The notes under the pieces were generated by a model. It was not told the DNA's origin. It searched no databases and saw only the letters and a program-made list of their open reading frames with translations. 64,000 nucleotides of DNA, taken from assembly GCF_050871315.1 (NCBI RefSeq), contig NZ_JBJLRE010000021.1, one strand, 5' to 3'. The stretch is from Kineococcus gynurae (GTDB taxonomy: Bacteria; Actinomycetota; Actinomycetes; Actinomycetales; Kineococcaceae). The position numbers and the translations under genes were made by a program. Positions 16,970 to 24,485 of this stretch are shown piece by piece; the first letter of the stretch is position 1; each line of letters opens with the position of its first letter.

Positions 16970-17329
16970 TCAGGCCGCGACGGGGTGCTTGCGGGGACGT
17001 CCGCGGGGACGTTTGCGGGGGACGACGACACCGGCCAGGACGAGCTGGCCGCCCCAGACGCCCCACGGTTCGGCGCGCTGCAGCGCCCCGTTCAGGCAGG
17101 CGGCCTGCAGGGGGCACTCGGCGCAGAGCGACTTGGCCAGTTCGACGTCGGCGGGGGCCTCGGCGAACCACAGCTCGGCGTCGAACCGGCGGCAGGGCAG
17201 GGACTCGGGCGTCGGGCGACGGCGCGGCACGCCGGTCACCTCCTCGGGGTGGGTGGAACCGGTCCTCGGGACCGACGGGTGGGCGGTGCGGGCGTCAGCG
17301 GTGCGGGGACGAGCGGTGCGGGTGGTCAT
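16970..17329 (-). CDS. whiB7: WhiB7-type iron-sulfur transcriptional regulator
   Basis: A 119-residue Wbl protein. Four cysteines (LPCRRF, then CAECPLQAAC) bind a [4Fe-4S] cluster, and GVWGG follows. The C-terminus carries an AT-hook, RPRGRPRKH, the mark of WhiB7, which binds AT-rich DNA just upstream of -35 boxes together with the primary sigma factor. Known WhiB7 proteins activate intrinsic antibiotic-resistance genes. Position beside uvrD2 matches mycobacteria. Upstream lie a terminator-like hairpin, an 88-codon reading frame with a strong ribosome site and a promoter with the WhiB7-type AT element, suggesting autoregulation plus attenuation. The first 35 residues are non-conserved, and an internal start is possible. 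Confidence 0.9.
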   Translation of the reverse strand: MTTRTARPRTADARTAHPSVPRTGSTHPEEVTGVPRRRPTPESLPCRRFDAELWFAEAPADVELAKSLCAECPLQAACLNGALQRAEPWGVWGGQLVLAGVVVPRKRPRGRPRKHPVAA

Positions 17330-17383
17330 GTCTCGCGTTCTCCACGGGGCGTGGTGCTGCCGGAGGGAGGACCGCTGAACGCA

Positions 17384-17419
17384 CGAAGGCCGCGGTCCCG
17401 GAACGGGATCGCGGCCTCG
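17384..17419 (-). terminator. Attenuator-like hairpin upstream of whiB7
   Basis: Arms 17404-17419 and 17384-17400 pair over about 16 bp (one bulge, one G-U) around a 3-nt loop. It lies 20 nt after the leader ORF stop and 54 nt before whiB7. The loop-proximal 14 nt (17397-17410, CCCGGAACGGGATC) recur exactly at 17454-17467 inside the leader ORF, which would allow a competing fold. The following U-tract is weak (TTCGTGCGTTC). Confidence 0.6.
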
Positions 17420-17439
17420 AAGAGCTCACCTGGGGTCGG

Positions 17440-17706
17440 TCAGACCGGTGGCTCCCGGAACGGGATCCCTGCGGGCGGGAAGGAGATGGCGGAGCGCCGA
17501 CGCAGCACGGGCACCTCGGTGCCGTACTCGACGACCGACCCGGCGACGGGTTCGGTGACGCCCTGCAGACGGAGCTCTCCCCCGGACGGGACGAGGGTGG
17601 ACGCCTTGATGGCGTCGCGGCCCACGGCGACCGGGGCCGTCATCACGACGGGGAGCAGGGAGAGGGTCGGCACGGCGCTCATGACGTCGGCGGTCATGTC
17701 GTTCAT
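17440..17706 (-). CDS. Leader ORF upstream of whiB7 (possible attenuation peptide)
   Basis: The 88-codon frame starts MNDMTADVMSAVPTLSLLPV. It is preceded by GGGAGGAGGAG, one of the strongest ribosome sites in the window, so it is very likely translated. The first half is hydrophobic; the second ends in a Pro/Arg-rich stretch (PPAGIPFREPPV). I recognise no domain. It lies between an autoregulatory-looking promoter and a hairpin before whiB7. In mycobacteria and Streptomyces, whiB7 is known to have upstream ORFs and a terminator through which ribosome inhibitors induce it; this frame could play that role. It could equally be an ordinary small gene. The frame is open further upstream, but only antisense to the protease gene. 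Confidence 0.55.
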   Translation of the reverse strand: MNDMTADVMSAVPTLSLLPVVMTAPVAVGRDAIKASTLVPSGGELRLQGVTEPVAGSVVEYGTEVPVLRRRSAISFPPAGIPFREPPV

Positions 17707-17766
17707 CGGTCTCCTCCTCCCTGGTGCGGCGCGGGCGCAGGTAGCCCGCGCGCTGTCGTGATCGTC

Positions 17767-17805
17767 ACAGTACGTCGTCGTCGGGGACGGGCACAAACGA
17801 TTTAT
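17767..17805 (-). promoter_or_regulatory. whiB7 promoter with upstream AT-rich element
   Basis: On the minus strand ATAAAT (17800-17805) is followed by 3 nt, then -35 TTGTGC (17791-17796), an 18-nt spacer and -10 TACTGT (17767-17772). An AT-rich block 3-5 nt upstream of a TTGnnn box is the known binding site of WhiB7's AT-hook, so this promoter is probably autoregulated. The leader ORF begins about 60 nt downstream. Confidence 0.6.
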
Positions 17806-17889
17806 CGCGGGAGTTCCGAGAACCTCCGGACGCGCCCTGCGCCGACCCCTAGGGTCTGCCGCGGAGGACGGACGGCAAGGAGGCCGACG

Positions 17890-19197
17890 ATGCGCGCTCG
17901 ACGGATCACCCGGGGCCCGGTGGCGGCTGCGGCCGGGTTGACCACGACCCTCGCACTGGTCCTGGCTCTGGTCCTGGGCGGTTGCTCCTTCCCGTTGCGC
18001 GAGAACGGGACATCGGCCTCGCCGACCCCGGCGACCCCGTCCGCCGAGACGCCGACCGAGGCGGCCACCGCGCCGGCCACGAGCAGTCCGAGCAGCAGCC
18101 CGGCACTGGCGGCGCCCACCGCCGGCTGGGACGGGTTGTTCGACGACGTGGGTTCCGGGGTGGTCCGGATCGACGCCCTCGGCTGCGACCCGGAGTTCGG
18201 CTACGTCGTCGGCGGCAACGGCAGCGGTCTGCTGCTGGAGCCGGGGCTGGTGCTCACCGTGGCCCACGTCGTGGAGGGGTCGGGGCGGCTGGCGGTCCGC
18301 AGCGGGTCCGACGCGGTCGCCGCCGAGGTGGTCGCCGTCGACCCCGCGAACGAGACGGCCCTGCTCGCCCTGTCCGAGGACCTCCCGGGGCACGTCTTCG
18401 ACCTGGCCGCCGCACCGGCCGGGGTGGGGGCCGACGTCGCCGCCCTGGGCTACCCGGCGGGCCTGCCCCTGTCCCTGACCCGGGGCACCGTCAGCGGCCT
18501 GGACCGCCGGCTGGACCTGGGCGACCGGGAGCTGCGCGGGGTCGGGCAGATGGACGTCGCGATCACCCCCGGCAACAGCGGCGGGCCGGTGGTCGACGTG
18601 CACGGCGACGTCGTCGGGCTGGCCGAGGCCTCGTTCCGGGACGGGCAGAACGTCAACTACTACGTGCCCGCCGCCACGGCGCAGGACCTGCGGGACGAGC
18701 ACGACGCGGGCACCGCCGCGACGCTGCCCGACCCGACCTGCGACGTCTCCGCCGCCTGGGACGGGGTCGAGGTGGACACCGGGCACCCGGACGCGGCGAT
18801 GATCGCCACGACGTTCGACGGGTACGCGACCGCCGTCAACGACGGGGACTACGAGACGGCCTTCGCCCGCCTGGCCAGCCCGGCCCGGCAGCGGGCGGGC
18901 GGCCTGGAACGCTGGGCGGCCGGGCACGCCACCACGCTGCAGTACGCCCTGCGCCTGGAGGAGGTGTCGACGGTCGACGCGGTCACCGACCGCGCCGTGC
19001 TCTCCATGCTCTCCACGCAGGAGGCCGACGACGACGTCCCCGCCTGCCAGAGCTGGCGTCTGGAGTACACGCTCGTCCGGGACAGCGGCGACTGGCTCGT
19101 CGACCGGGTCCGCGCGCTGGACAATTCCCCGACGCGCTGCGACGCCGAGGAGGAGGCCCGCACCGCGGACGGGATCGACCCGGGACTGACCTCCTGA
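17890..19197 (+). CDS. Trypsin-like (S1C) serine protease lipoprotein
   Basis: The 435-residue protein has a lipoprotein signal (ALVLALVLGGC, Cys near residue 38) and a Ser/Thr/Pro linker of about 35 residues. A chymotrypsin-fold domain follows: LTVAHVVEG (His near 125) and TPGNSGGPVVDVHGDVVGL (Ser near 227). The position of the usual Asp in D-x-A-x-L reads E in NETALLAL, so the triad may be atypical. There is no PDZ domain. Residues 300-420 form a separate alpha-beta domain (MIATTFDGYATAVNDGDYETAF) like the extracytoplasmic NTF2-type domains of actinobacteria. AAGGAGG precedes the ATG. It is divergent from the whiB7 leader. Confidence 0.88.
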   Translation: MRARRITRGPVAAAAGLTTTLALVLALVLGGCSFPLRENGTSASPTPATPSAETPTEAATAPATSSPSSSPALAAPTAGWDGLFDDVGSGVVRIDALGCDPEFGYVVGGNGSGLLLEPGLVLTVAHVVEGSGRLAVRSGSDAVAAEVVAVDPANETALLALSEDLPGHVFDLAAAPAGVGADVAALGYPAGLPLSLTRGTVSGLDRRLDLGDRELRGVGQMDVAITPGNSGGPVVDVHGDVVGLAEASFRDGQNVNYYVPAATAQDLRDEHDAGTAATLPDPTCDVSAAWDGVEVDTGHPDAAMIATTFDGYATAVNDGDYETAFARLASPARQRAGGLERWAAGHATTLQYALRLEEVSTVDAVTDRAVLSMLSTQEADDDVPACQSWRLEYTLVRDSGDWLVDRVRALDNSPTRCDAEEEARTADGIDPGLTS

Positions 19198-19233
19198 GGT
19201 GCCCGTCCACGACGTTCGCGGCCCCGGCGGCGG

Positions 19234-21345
19234 TCAGTCGGTGGCGAGCGTGGCGAGCAGGTCCTCGCCCCAGCGTTCGAGCTTGGCCGGGCCGACACCG
19301 GGCACCCGGGCCAGCGCCGCGAGGTCGTCGGGCATCGCCTCGGCCAGGGCCATCAGCGTCGCGTCGGTGAACACCGTGTAGGCGGGTTTCGCGATCTCCC
19401 GGGCCACGTCGGTGCGCCAGGTGCGCAGGCGTTCGAAGACCGCCTCGTCGTAGCCGGCCGGGCAGTCGTGGCAGCGCAGCAGCTTGCGTTCCGCACCCGT
19501 GCTGAGCGGCCGGGCGCACACCCGGCAGCGGGCCAGGGACGCGGCCGCCCGGGCCGGACGGGCGGTGGCGCGGGCCCCGCGACCGAGACCCTCGGCCTGG
19601 CCCCGTACGGCGTCGAGGAAGCGGGACGGACGGCGGGAACCGCGCCCGCCCGGGGTGCGCGACTCCCCCCAGGAGACGTGCACGCCCTCGCGGGCCCGGG
19701 TCACGCCGACGTAGAGCAGCCGGCGTTCCTCCTCGATGTCGTCGGCGGTCTCGGCGAACGAGATCGGCAGCAGCCCCTCGCTCACGCCGACCAGGTGCAC
19801 GACGTCCCACTCCAGGCCCTTGGCGGCGTGCAGCGAGGCCAGCGTGACCCCGTCGACGGTCGGCGCGTGCTGGGCGTTGGCGCGCTCGTCGAGCTCGGCC
19901 ACGAGGTCGCCGAGCCCGGATCCGGGCCGGGTTCCCGCCAGTTCGTCGGCCAGGATCACCAGCGCCTGCAACGACTCCCAGCGTTCCCGGGTCGCCCCGC
20001 CCGCCGTCGGCGGCTGCTGGGCCCACCCCGCGGTGACGAGGACCGCGCGGGCCTCCTCGCGCAGGTCGTGGTCGGGGTCCAGACCCCGCACGGCCCCGCG
20101 GAGCAGGACCATGGCCTCGCGCACCTCGCGGCGGGAGAAGAACCGTTCCCCGCCCCGCACGACGTAGCCGACGCCGGCGTCGGCCAGGGCGGACTCGAAG
20201 GCCTGCGACTGCCCGTTGGTCCGGAACAGCACCGCGACGTCCTTGGCCGACCGGCCGGCGGCGATCTCGGCGGCGATGCGGGCCGCGACCCCGGCCGCCT
20301 CGGCCACGTCGTCGGGGTAGGCGGTGAACGTGGGTTTCGGGCCGGAGGGGCGCTGCGCGACGAGTTCGAGCCGGGCCCGGGCGTGCTTCCCGGTGGCCTG
20401 GGAGAGCACGGCGTTGGCCATGGCCACGACCTCGGGCGTCGAGCGGTAGTCGCGGACGAGGCGGACCACGGTGGCGTCGGGGTGCCGGCGCGGGAAGTCC
20501 AGCAGGTGCTCGGGGGTGGCCCCGGCGAAGGAGTAGATGGTCTGGCTGGCGTCGCCCACGACGCAGAGGTCCCGGCGCGAGCCCAACCAGAGGTCGAGCA
20601 GCCGCTGCTGCAGGGGCGAGACGTCCTGGTACTCGTCGACGACGAAGTGCCGGTACTGCTCGCGCACCGTCGTCGCGACGTCGGGACGCTCCTCGAGGAC
20701 CCCGGCCGTGAGCAGCAGGACGTCCTCGAAGTCGATGACCGCGCGGTCGATCTTCACGTCCTCGTAGGTGCGCAGCACCCGGGCCACCGTGGGCAGGTCC
20801 AGCCCACCCGGTTCGCCACGGCCGGCCGCCGCCGCGCGGGTCACGTAGTCGTCGGGGTCGACGAGCATGACCTTGCCCCACTCGACCTCGGCGGCGAGGT
20901 CACGGACCCGCGTCCGGTCGGCGGACAGGCGCAGCCGGTTGCAGGCGTCGGCCACGAGCGGGGCCTTGTGCTCGGCCAGGTTGGGCAGCGTCCCGCCGAT
21001 CGTCTGCGGCCAGAAGAACTGCAGCTGGCGCAGCGCCGCCGCGTGGAAGGTCCGGGCCTGCACCCCGGCGACCCCGAGGTCGCGCAACCGGGTCCGCATC
21101 TCCCCCGCCGCCCGGGCGGTGAACGTCACGGCCAGCACCCGGTTGGGGACGTAGGCCCCGGAGTGCACGCCGTAGGCGATGCGGTGGGTGATGGCCCGGG
21201 TCTTGCCCGTCCCGGCCCCGGCGAGCACGCACACCGGGCCGTCGAGGGTGGTGGCGACCTGGCGCTGCTCGGGGTCGAGCCCCTCGAGGACGGCGTCGGC
21301 GGAGCCGGTGGCGGGGGCGGCGGGCGGGGAGGTCTGCGCAGTCAT
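19234..21345 (-). CDS. uvrD2: UvrD2-type ATP-dependent DNA helicase
   Basis: A 703-residue SF1A helicase. Motifs in order are LDPEQRQVA, Walker A AGAGTGKT, Walker B VDEYQDVSP, GDASQTIYSF and ASLHAAKGLEWD (motif V), followed by EEERRLLYVGVTRA (motif VI). The C-terminal part has a tetracysteine module (CRVC...CHDC) and an HRDC domain (PDDLAALARVPGVGPAKLERWG). That combination defines UvrD2, an essential helicase in mycobacteria that unwinds 3'-tailed DNA. The ATG at 21345 has GAGGA about 10 nt upstream; the frame extends to 21480 without homology. Its neighbours mycoredoxin and nudC match the mycobacterial order. Confidence 0.95.
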   Translation of the reverse strand: MTAQTSPPAAPATGSADAVLEGLDPEQRQVATTLDGPVCVLAGAGTGKTRAITHRIAYGVHSGAYVPNRVLAVTFTARAAGEMRTRLRDLGVAGVQARTFHAAALRQLQFFWPQTIGGTLPNLAEHKAPLVADACNRLRLSADRTRVRDLAAEVEWGKVMLVDPDDYVTRAAAAGRGEPGGLDLPTVARVLRTYEDVKIDRAVIDFEDVLLLTAGVLEERPDVATTVREQYRHFVVDEYQDVSPLQQRLLDLWLGSRRDLCVVGDASQTIYSFAGATPEHLLDFPRRHPDATVVRLVRDYRSTPEVVAMANAVLSQATGKHARARLELVAQRPSGPKPTFTAYPDDVAEAAGVAARIAAEIAAGRSAKDVAVLFRTNGQSQAFESALADAGVGYVVRGGERFFSRREVREAMVLLRGAVRGLDPDHDLREEARAVLVTAGWAQQPPTAGGATRERWESLQALVILADELAGTRPGSGLGDLVAELDERANAQHAPTVDGVTLASLHAAKGLEWDVVHLVGVSEGLLPISFAETADDIEEERRLLYVGVTRAREGVHVSWGESRTPGGRGSRRPSRFLDAVRGQAEGLGRGARATARPARAAASLARCRVCARPLSTGAERKLLRCHDCPAGYDEAVFERLRTWRTDVAREIAKPAYTVFTDATLMALAEAMPDDLAALARVPGVGPAKLERWGEDLLATLATD

Positions 21346-21506
21346 GACCGGGTCATCCTCGCAGCCCCGGCGCGGTGAGCGGGCGCCCCGACGCGCGGCT
21401 GTGCGCGGTCGACCCCGGGGCGGGAAGATGCCCGCGACCCCTCCGGTTGTCAGCTCGTGCAGCTCACGACCGGTGAGCACCCAGCGAGCACGAAGGAGCG
21501 ACCCGC

Positions 21507-21770
21507 GTGTCCACGATCGAGGCCCCCGCGGCCGGCAGCGTGACCATGTTCACCACGACCTGGTGCGGGTACTGCCGCCGCCTGAAGTCGCAGATGGACC
21601 GGGAGGGCATCAGCTACTCCGAGGTCAACATCGAGGAGGTCCCCGACGCCGCGGAGTACGTGATGGAGGTCAACGGCGGCAACCAGACCGTGCCGACCCT
21701 GCTGTTCTCCGACGGCAGCGCGGCCACCAACCCGTCCCTGGCCGAGGTCAAGGCCCGGATCGGCGGCTGA
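21507..21770 (+). CDS. mrx1: Mycoredoxin (glutaredoxin-like, CGYC)
   Basis: An 87-residue thioredoxin-fold protein. FTTTWCGYCRRLKSQMD carries the CxxC active site, GNQTVPTLLFSDG the cis-Pro loop, and SLAEVKARIG the C-terminal helix. CGYC plus location between uvrD2 and nudC identifies mycoredoxin-1, which reduces mycothiol mixed disulfides with electrons from mycothiol and Mtr. The GTG start is preceded by GAAGGAG. It is divergent from uvrD2, with 161 nt between starts. The next gene begins at or shortly after its stop. Confidence 0.93.
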   Translation: MSTIEAPAAGSVTMFTTTWCGYCRRLKSQMDREGISYSEVNIEEVPDAAEYVMEVNGGNQTVPTLLFSDGSAATNPSLAEVKARIGG

Positions 21771-21835
21771 GGCCGATCACCGCGCGCTACCGGCCCACCT
21801 CGCCGCCCGAGTTCGCGGCGAGGTGGGCCGCGTCG

Positions 21836-22402
21836 TTGCCGGCGGGGGCCCGGGTGGGGGTGGACGGAGCCGTCGACGCCGACACCGCCTTCCTCGCCGA
21901 CCACCTGGAGGCGGCCCTGCGGGCCGAGCACCGACCCGTCCTGCGGGCGGGGTTCAGCGGGTTCTGGCGGCCGCGCTCGGTCCGGCTGGAGCACGGGCGC
22001 GACGACCCCGACGCCTTCTACGAGGCCTGGTGGGACGTGTCCGGCCTGTGGCGGGAGGTGCTGGACCCGCTGGGTCGCGACGCGGACCGGACCTGGGTCC
22101 CCTCGCTGCACGACCCGGTGACCGACCGCGCCTCCCGCGCCCCCCGGGAGGCGGTGCCCCCGAGCGCGGTGCTGCTGCTCACCGGGCCCTTCCTGCTGCG
22201 GCCGGAGCTGCGATGGGGCTTCGACGCCGTCGTGCACCTGTCCACCTCGCCCGCCGCGATCCGCCGTCGGGTGGCCCCCGAGGACGTGGAGCGCGTGCTG
22301 GGCGGCTGGGGGCGCTACCTCGACGAGGACGAGCCGCTCGTCGCGGCGACGGCCGTCCTGCGGTGCGAGGACCCGCGGCACCCGGCCGAACTCCTCGACT
22401 GA
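21836..22402 (+). CDS. Uridine-kinase-like protein with a degenerate P-loop
   Basis: About 188 residues resemble the P-loop nucleoside-kinase-like proteins of actinobacteria: DPDAFYEAWWDVSGLWREVLDPLG, VLLLTGPFLLRPELRWGFD and VVHLSTSPAAIRRR. The place of the GxxxxGKT loop reads GVDGAVDADTAFLADHL, so Gly-Lys-Thr is absent and ATP binding is doubtful. The start is uncertain. Similarity-like sequence (YRPTSPPEFAARW) extends upstream to the mycoredoxin stop, but no ATG, GTG or TTG exists there; TTG 21836 with GAGGTGG before it is chosen, and GTG 21854 or a rare CTG at 21767 are alternatives. Probably co-transcribed with mycoredoxin. Confidence 0.65.
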   Translation: MPAGARVGVDGAVDADTAFLADHLEAALRAEHRPVLRAGFSGFWRPRSVRLEHGRDDPDAFYEAWWDVSGLWREVLDPLGRDADRTWVPSLHDPVTDRASRAPREAVPPSAVLLLTGPFLLRPELRWGFDAVVHLSTSPAAIRRRVAPEDVERVLGGWGRYLDEDEPLVAATAVLRCEDPRHPAELLD

Positions 22403-22445
22403 GGGCTGGGGGCTAAGGGCTGCGGGTGCGGGCGCCGGGCGCTCC

Positions 22446-23477
22446 TCACCAGGTGGCGCCCGACGGGACGGGCAGCGGACCCCCGAACCAGGCCTCGATC
22501 AGCCGCCGGGCGATGGAGACCTCCGGCGGGGGCAGCACCCGAGCGTCGGCGACCTCGGCGGCCAGCTCCTCCCGGCTGAACCACCGGGCAAGCGCGATCT
22601 CCTCCCCGTCGACCTTGATCTCGGTCGTCACCGCCCGGGCCACGAACCCGACCATCAACGAGGCCGGGAACGGCCAGGGCTGCGAACCGAGGTAGACGAC
22701 GTCGTCGGGCGCCGAGCCCACGACGACCCCGGCCTCCTCCCACGCCTCGCGCCGCACGGTGTCCTCGAAGCACTCGCCGGGCTCGACGAACCCCGCCAGC
22801 ACCGAGTAGCGGTTGGCGGGCCACACCGGCTGGTGCCCGAGCAGCAGACGGTCGGCCGGGTCGACGATCGCCATGATCACGGCCGCGTCGGTGCGGGGGA
22901 AGTGCTCCCTGCCGTCGGGCTCGACCTTCACCCACCCGCCGGAGGCGGGACGGAGCGGCTCCCCCGTGCGCGGGGAGAACCGCGTCACCGCGTGCCAGTT
23001 GCCCATGGCCAGGGCCTCGGTGAACAACCCGGCGTCGCGCGGGCCCAGGGCGGCCCCGACCTCGCGCAGTCCGCGCCACTCCTCGCCCCCGGCCGAGCCG
23101 TCGGCCACCTCGGGCTCGGCCGCGTCGGAGACGAAGGCGACGAAATCGGTCCCGTCGTGCGTGCCGAGGTACAGGACCAGGTCGTCCTCCCCGGGCGCGG
23201 CGATCTCCGCGGCCCCGGGCAGGACCAGCTCCAGCCCCCGCGGCGAGCTCAGCACCGGCGCCCGACCGGCGTGCACGCGCAGCACCCGGGTGGCCGGGTC
23301 GGCGAGCAGGTCGGCCACGGGCAGCGCCCGCCGGGTCCCCGCCCGGTCGAGGTCCTGCCGGGACAGGGCCAGCTCACCGAGGGGCGGGGACGGCAGCGCC
23401 ACCCGGGCCGGGGCGTCGGCGGCGGCGCCGGGATCGGTGGTGGCGCGGGGGGTGGAGGCGGGCAGCGGTGCGGGCAC
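22446..23477 (-). CDS. nudC: NudC-like NADH/NAD+ pyrophosphatase (Nudix)
   Basis: The protein has 343 residues. The Nudix box runs GFVEPGECFEDTVRREAWEE and is followed by AGV. Downstream is SQPWPFPASLMVGF, the SQPWPFPxS array specific to NADH pyrophosphatases and NAD-decapping NudC. The family normally has a zinc ribbon with two CxxC pairs before the Nudix domain; here that stretch (WHAVTRFSPRTGEPLRPASGGWVKV) has no cysteine. It hydrolyses NAD(H) to NMN(H) and AMP and may remove NAD caps from RNA. The GTG start has TAGGCT 6 nt upstream and no ribosome site, so it is probably leaderless. Position matches Rv3199c. Confidence 0.92.
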   Translation of the reverse strand: MPAPLPASTPRATTDPGAAADAPARVALPSPPLGELALSRQDLDRAGTRRALPVADLLADPATRVLRVHAGRAPVLSSPRGLELVLPGAAEIAAPGEDDLVLYLGTHDGTDFVAFVSDAAEPEVADGSAGGEEWRGLREVGAALGPRDAGLFTEALAMGNWHAVTRFSPRTGEPLRPASGGWVKVEPDGREHFPRTDAAVIMAIVDPADRLLLGHQPVWPANRYSVLAGFVEPGECFEDTVRREAWEEAGVVVGSAPDDVVYLGSQPWPFPASLMVGFVARAVTTEIKVDGEEIALARWFSREELAAEVADARVLPPPEVSIARRLIEAWFGGPLPVPSGATW

Positions 23478-23483
23478 CCGTCC

Positions 23484-23489
23484 AGCCTA
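23484..23489 (-). promoter_or_regulatory. -10 element of a leaderless promoter (nudC)
   Basis: TAGGCT on the minus strand, then six bases (GGACGG), then the GTG start of nudC. No Shine-Dalgarno sequence can fit. Confidence 0.55.
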
Positions 23490-23540
23490 GGAACCGCCGC
23501 GGTGGGCCGGGGCCGCGGGAGGGGCTCGGCGGAATACCGT

Positions 23541-24485
23541 ATGGGCGTGTCGTCCCGAAGCCCCGCCGCCCTCGCCGCGCTCGCCACCGCCGCCGTCGGC
23601 GGCCTGCAGCCCGTCGCGACGGGCACCAGTGACGCCGACGGGGCCGACTTCGACGTCGCCGTCGTGCTCGACGCACAGGACGCCCGGTGGATCGTGCGGG
23701 CCCCGCGCCGCCCGGCGGCGGCCGCCCTGCTCGACGCCGAGGTCGAGCTGGTGCGGGCGCTGCACGGCCGACTGCCGTTCGCCGTCCCGGAACCCGCGGG
23801 CACCCACCTGCTGCCCGAGGGCGGGCACTGCTCGGTGCACCCGGACCTGCCCGGGACCCGTCTGGACCCCGCCGACCTGCGCCCCGGGCCGGGGCTGGCC
23901 GCCTCGCTCGGGCGGGGGCTGGCCGCCCTGCACCAGCTCGACGGTTCCGTCTTCGCCGAGGCCGGGGTCCCGGTGTACGACGCGGAGGAGTACCGCCGGC
24001 GGCGGCTCTCGGAGCTCGACCGCGCGGCCGCGACCGGGTACGTCCCGCCCCGGTTGCTGACCCGCTGGGAGGCCGCGATGGAGGACGTCGCGGTCTGGCG
24101 GTTCGCGGCGACGCCCGTGCACGGGGACCTCGTGGGCGACTACGTCCGCTGCTCGCGCGACGCCCCGGGCCGGCTGGACGGCAAGGTCACCGGGATCGAC
24201 GGCTGGGTCAACGCCAAGGTCGCCGACCCTGCGGACGACTTCGCCTGGCTGGCCGTCGGGGCGGACCCGGAGGCGCTGGAGTCGGTGCTCGAGGCCTACG
24301 CCAACGCCCGCTCCGAGGCACCCGACCCCGACCTGCTCCTGCGGGCACGGTTGGCCGGCGAGCTCGCCCTGGCCCGCTGGCTGCTGCTGGGTCTGCGCAC
24401 CGACGACGCCGACATCGTCGAGGACGCCCGGCGCATGCTGGACGACCTCGACTCCCACGCCGACGCGATGCCGTTGGAGTCGTGA
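23541..24485 (+). CDS. APH-family phosphotransferase (macrolide 2'-phosphotransferase-like)
   Basis: A 314-residue kinase-fold protein. ARWIVRAPRRPAAAALLDAEVELV covers the nucleotide-lobe strand and helix, TPVHGDLVGDYV the catalytic loop (HGDL with Asp), and VADPADDFAWLAVG the family tail. The metal-binding segment reads GIDGWVNAKV, a version of the IDxxxA loop seen in macrolide-phosphotransferase-like proteins. Chromosomal copies are common in actinobacteria and their substrates are mostly unknown; resistance should not be assumed. The ATG at 23541 or the GTG at 23547 may be used: TACCGT ends 6 nt before the GTG, which would make that start leaderless. It overlaps the next gene by 4 nt. Confidence 0.85.
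   Translation: MGVSSRSPAALAALATAAVGGLQPVATGTSDADGADFDVAVVLDAQDARWIVRAPRRPAAAALLDAEVELVRALHGRLPFAVPEPAGTHLLPEGGHCSVHPDLPGTRLDPADLRPGPGLAASLGRGLAALHQLDGSVFAEAGVPVYDAEEYRRRRLSELDRAAATGYVPPRLLTRWEAAMEDVAVWRFAATPVHGDLVGDYVRCSRDAPGRLDGKVTGIDGWVNAKVADPADDFAWLAVGADPEALESVLEAYANARSEAPDPDLLLRARLAGELALARWLLLGLRTDDADIVEDARRMLDDLDSHADAMPLES

Noticed and set aside
17440..18927. A 495-residue minus-strand frame ending at the whiB7 leader ORF
   Set aside because: Upstream of 17706 the translation is antisense to the protease gene; the strong ribosome site is at 17706.
21179..21770. Extension of the kinase-like gene through mycoredoxin
   Set aside because: The upstream part of the frame is a shadow of uvrD2 and mrx1 and has no kinase features.
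23541..24485. Antibiotic-resistance determinant
   Set aside because: The kinase is chromosomal, flanked by conserved genes and of a broad APH family; the sequence does not show a drug substrate.
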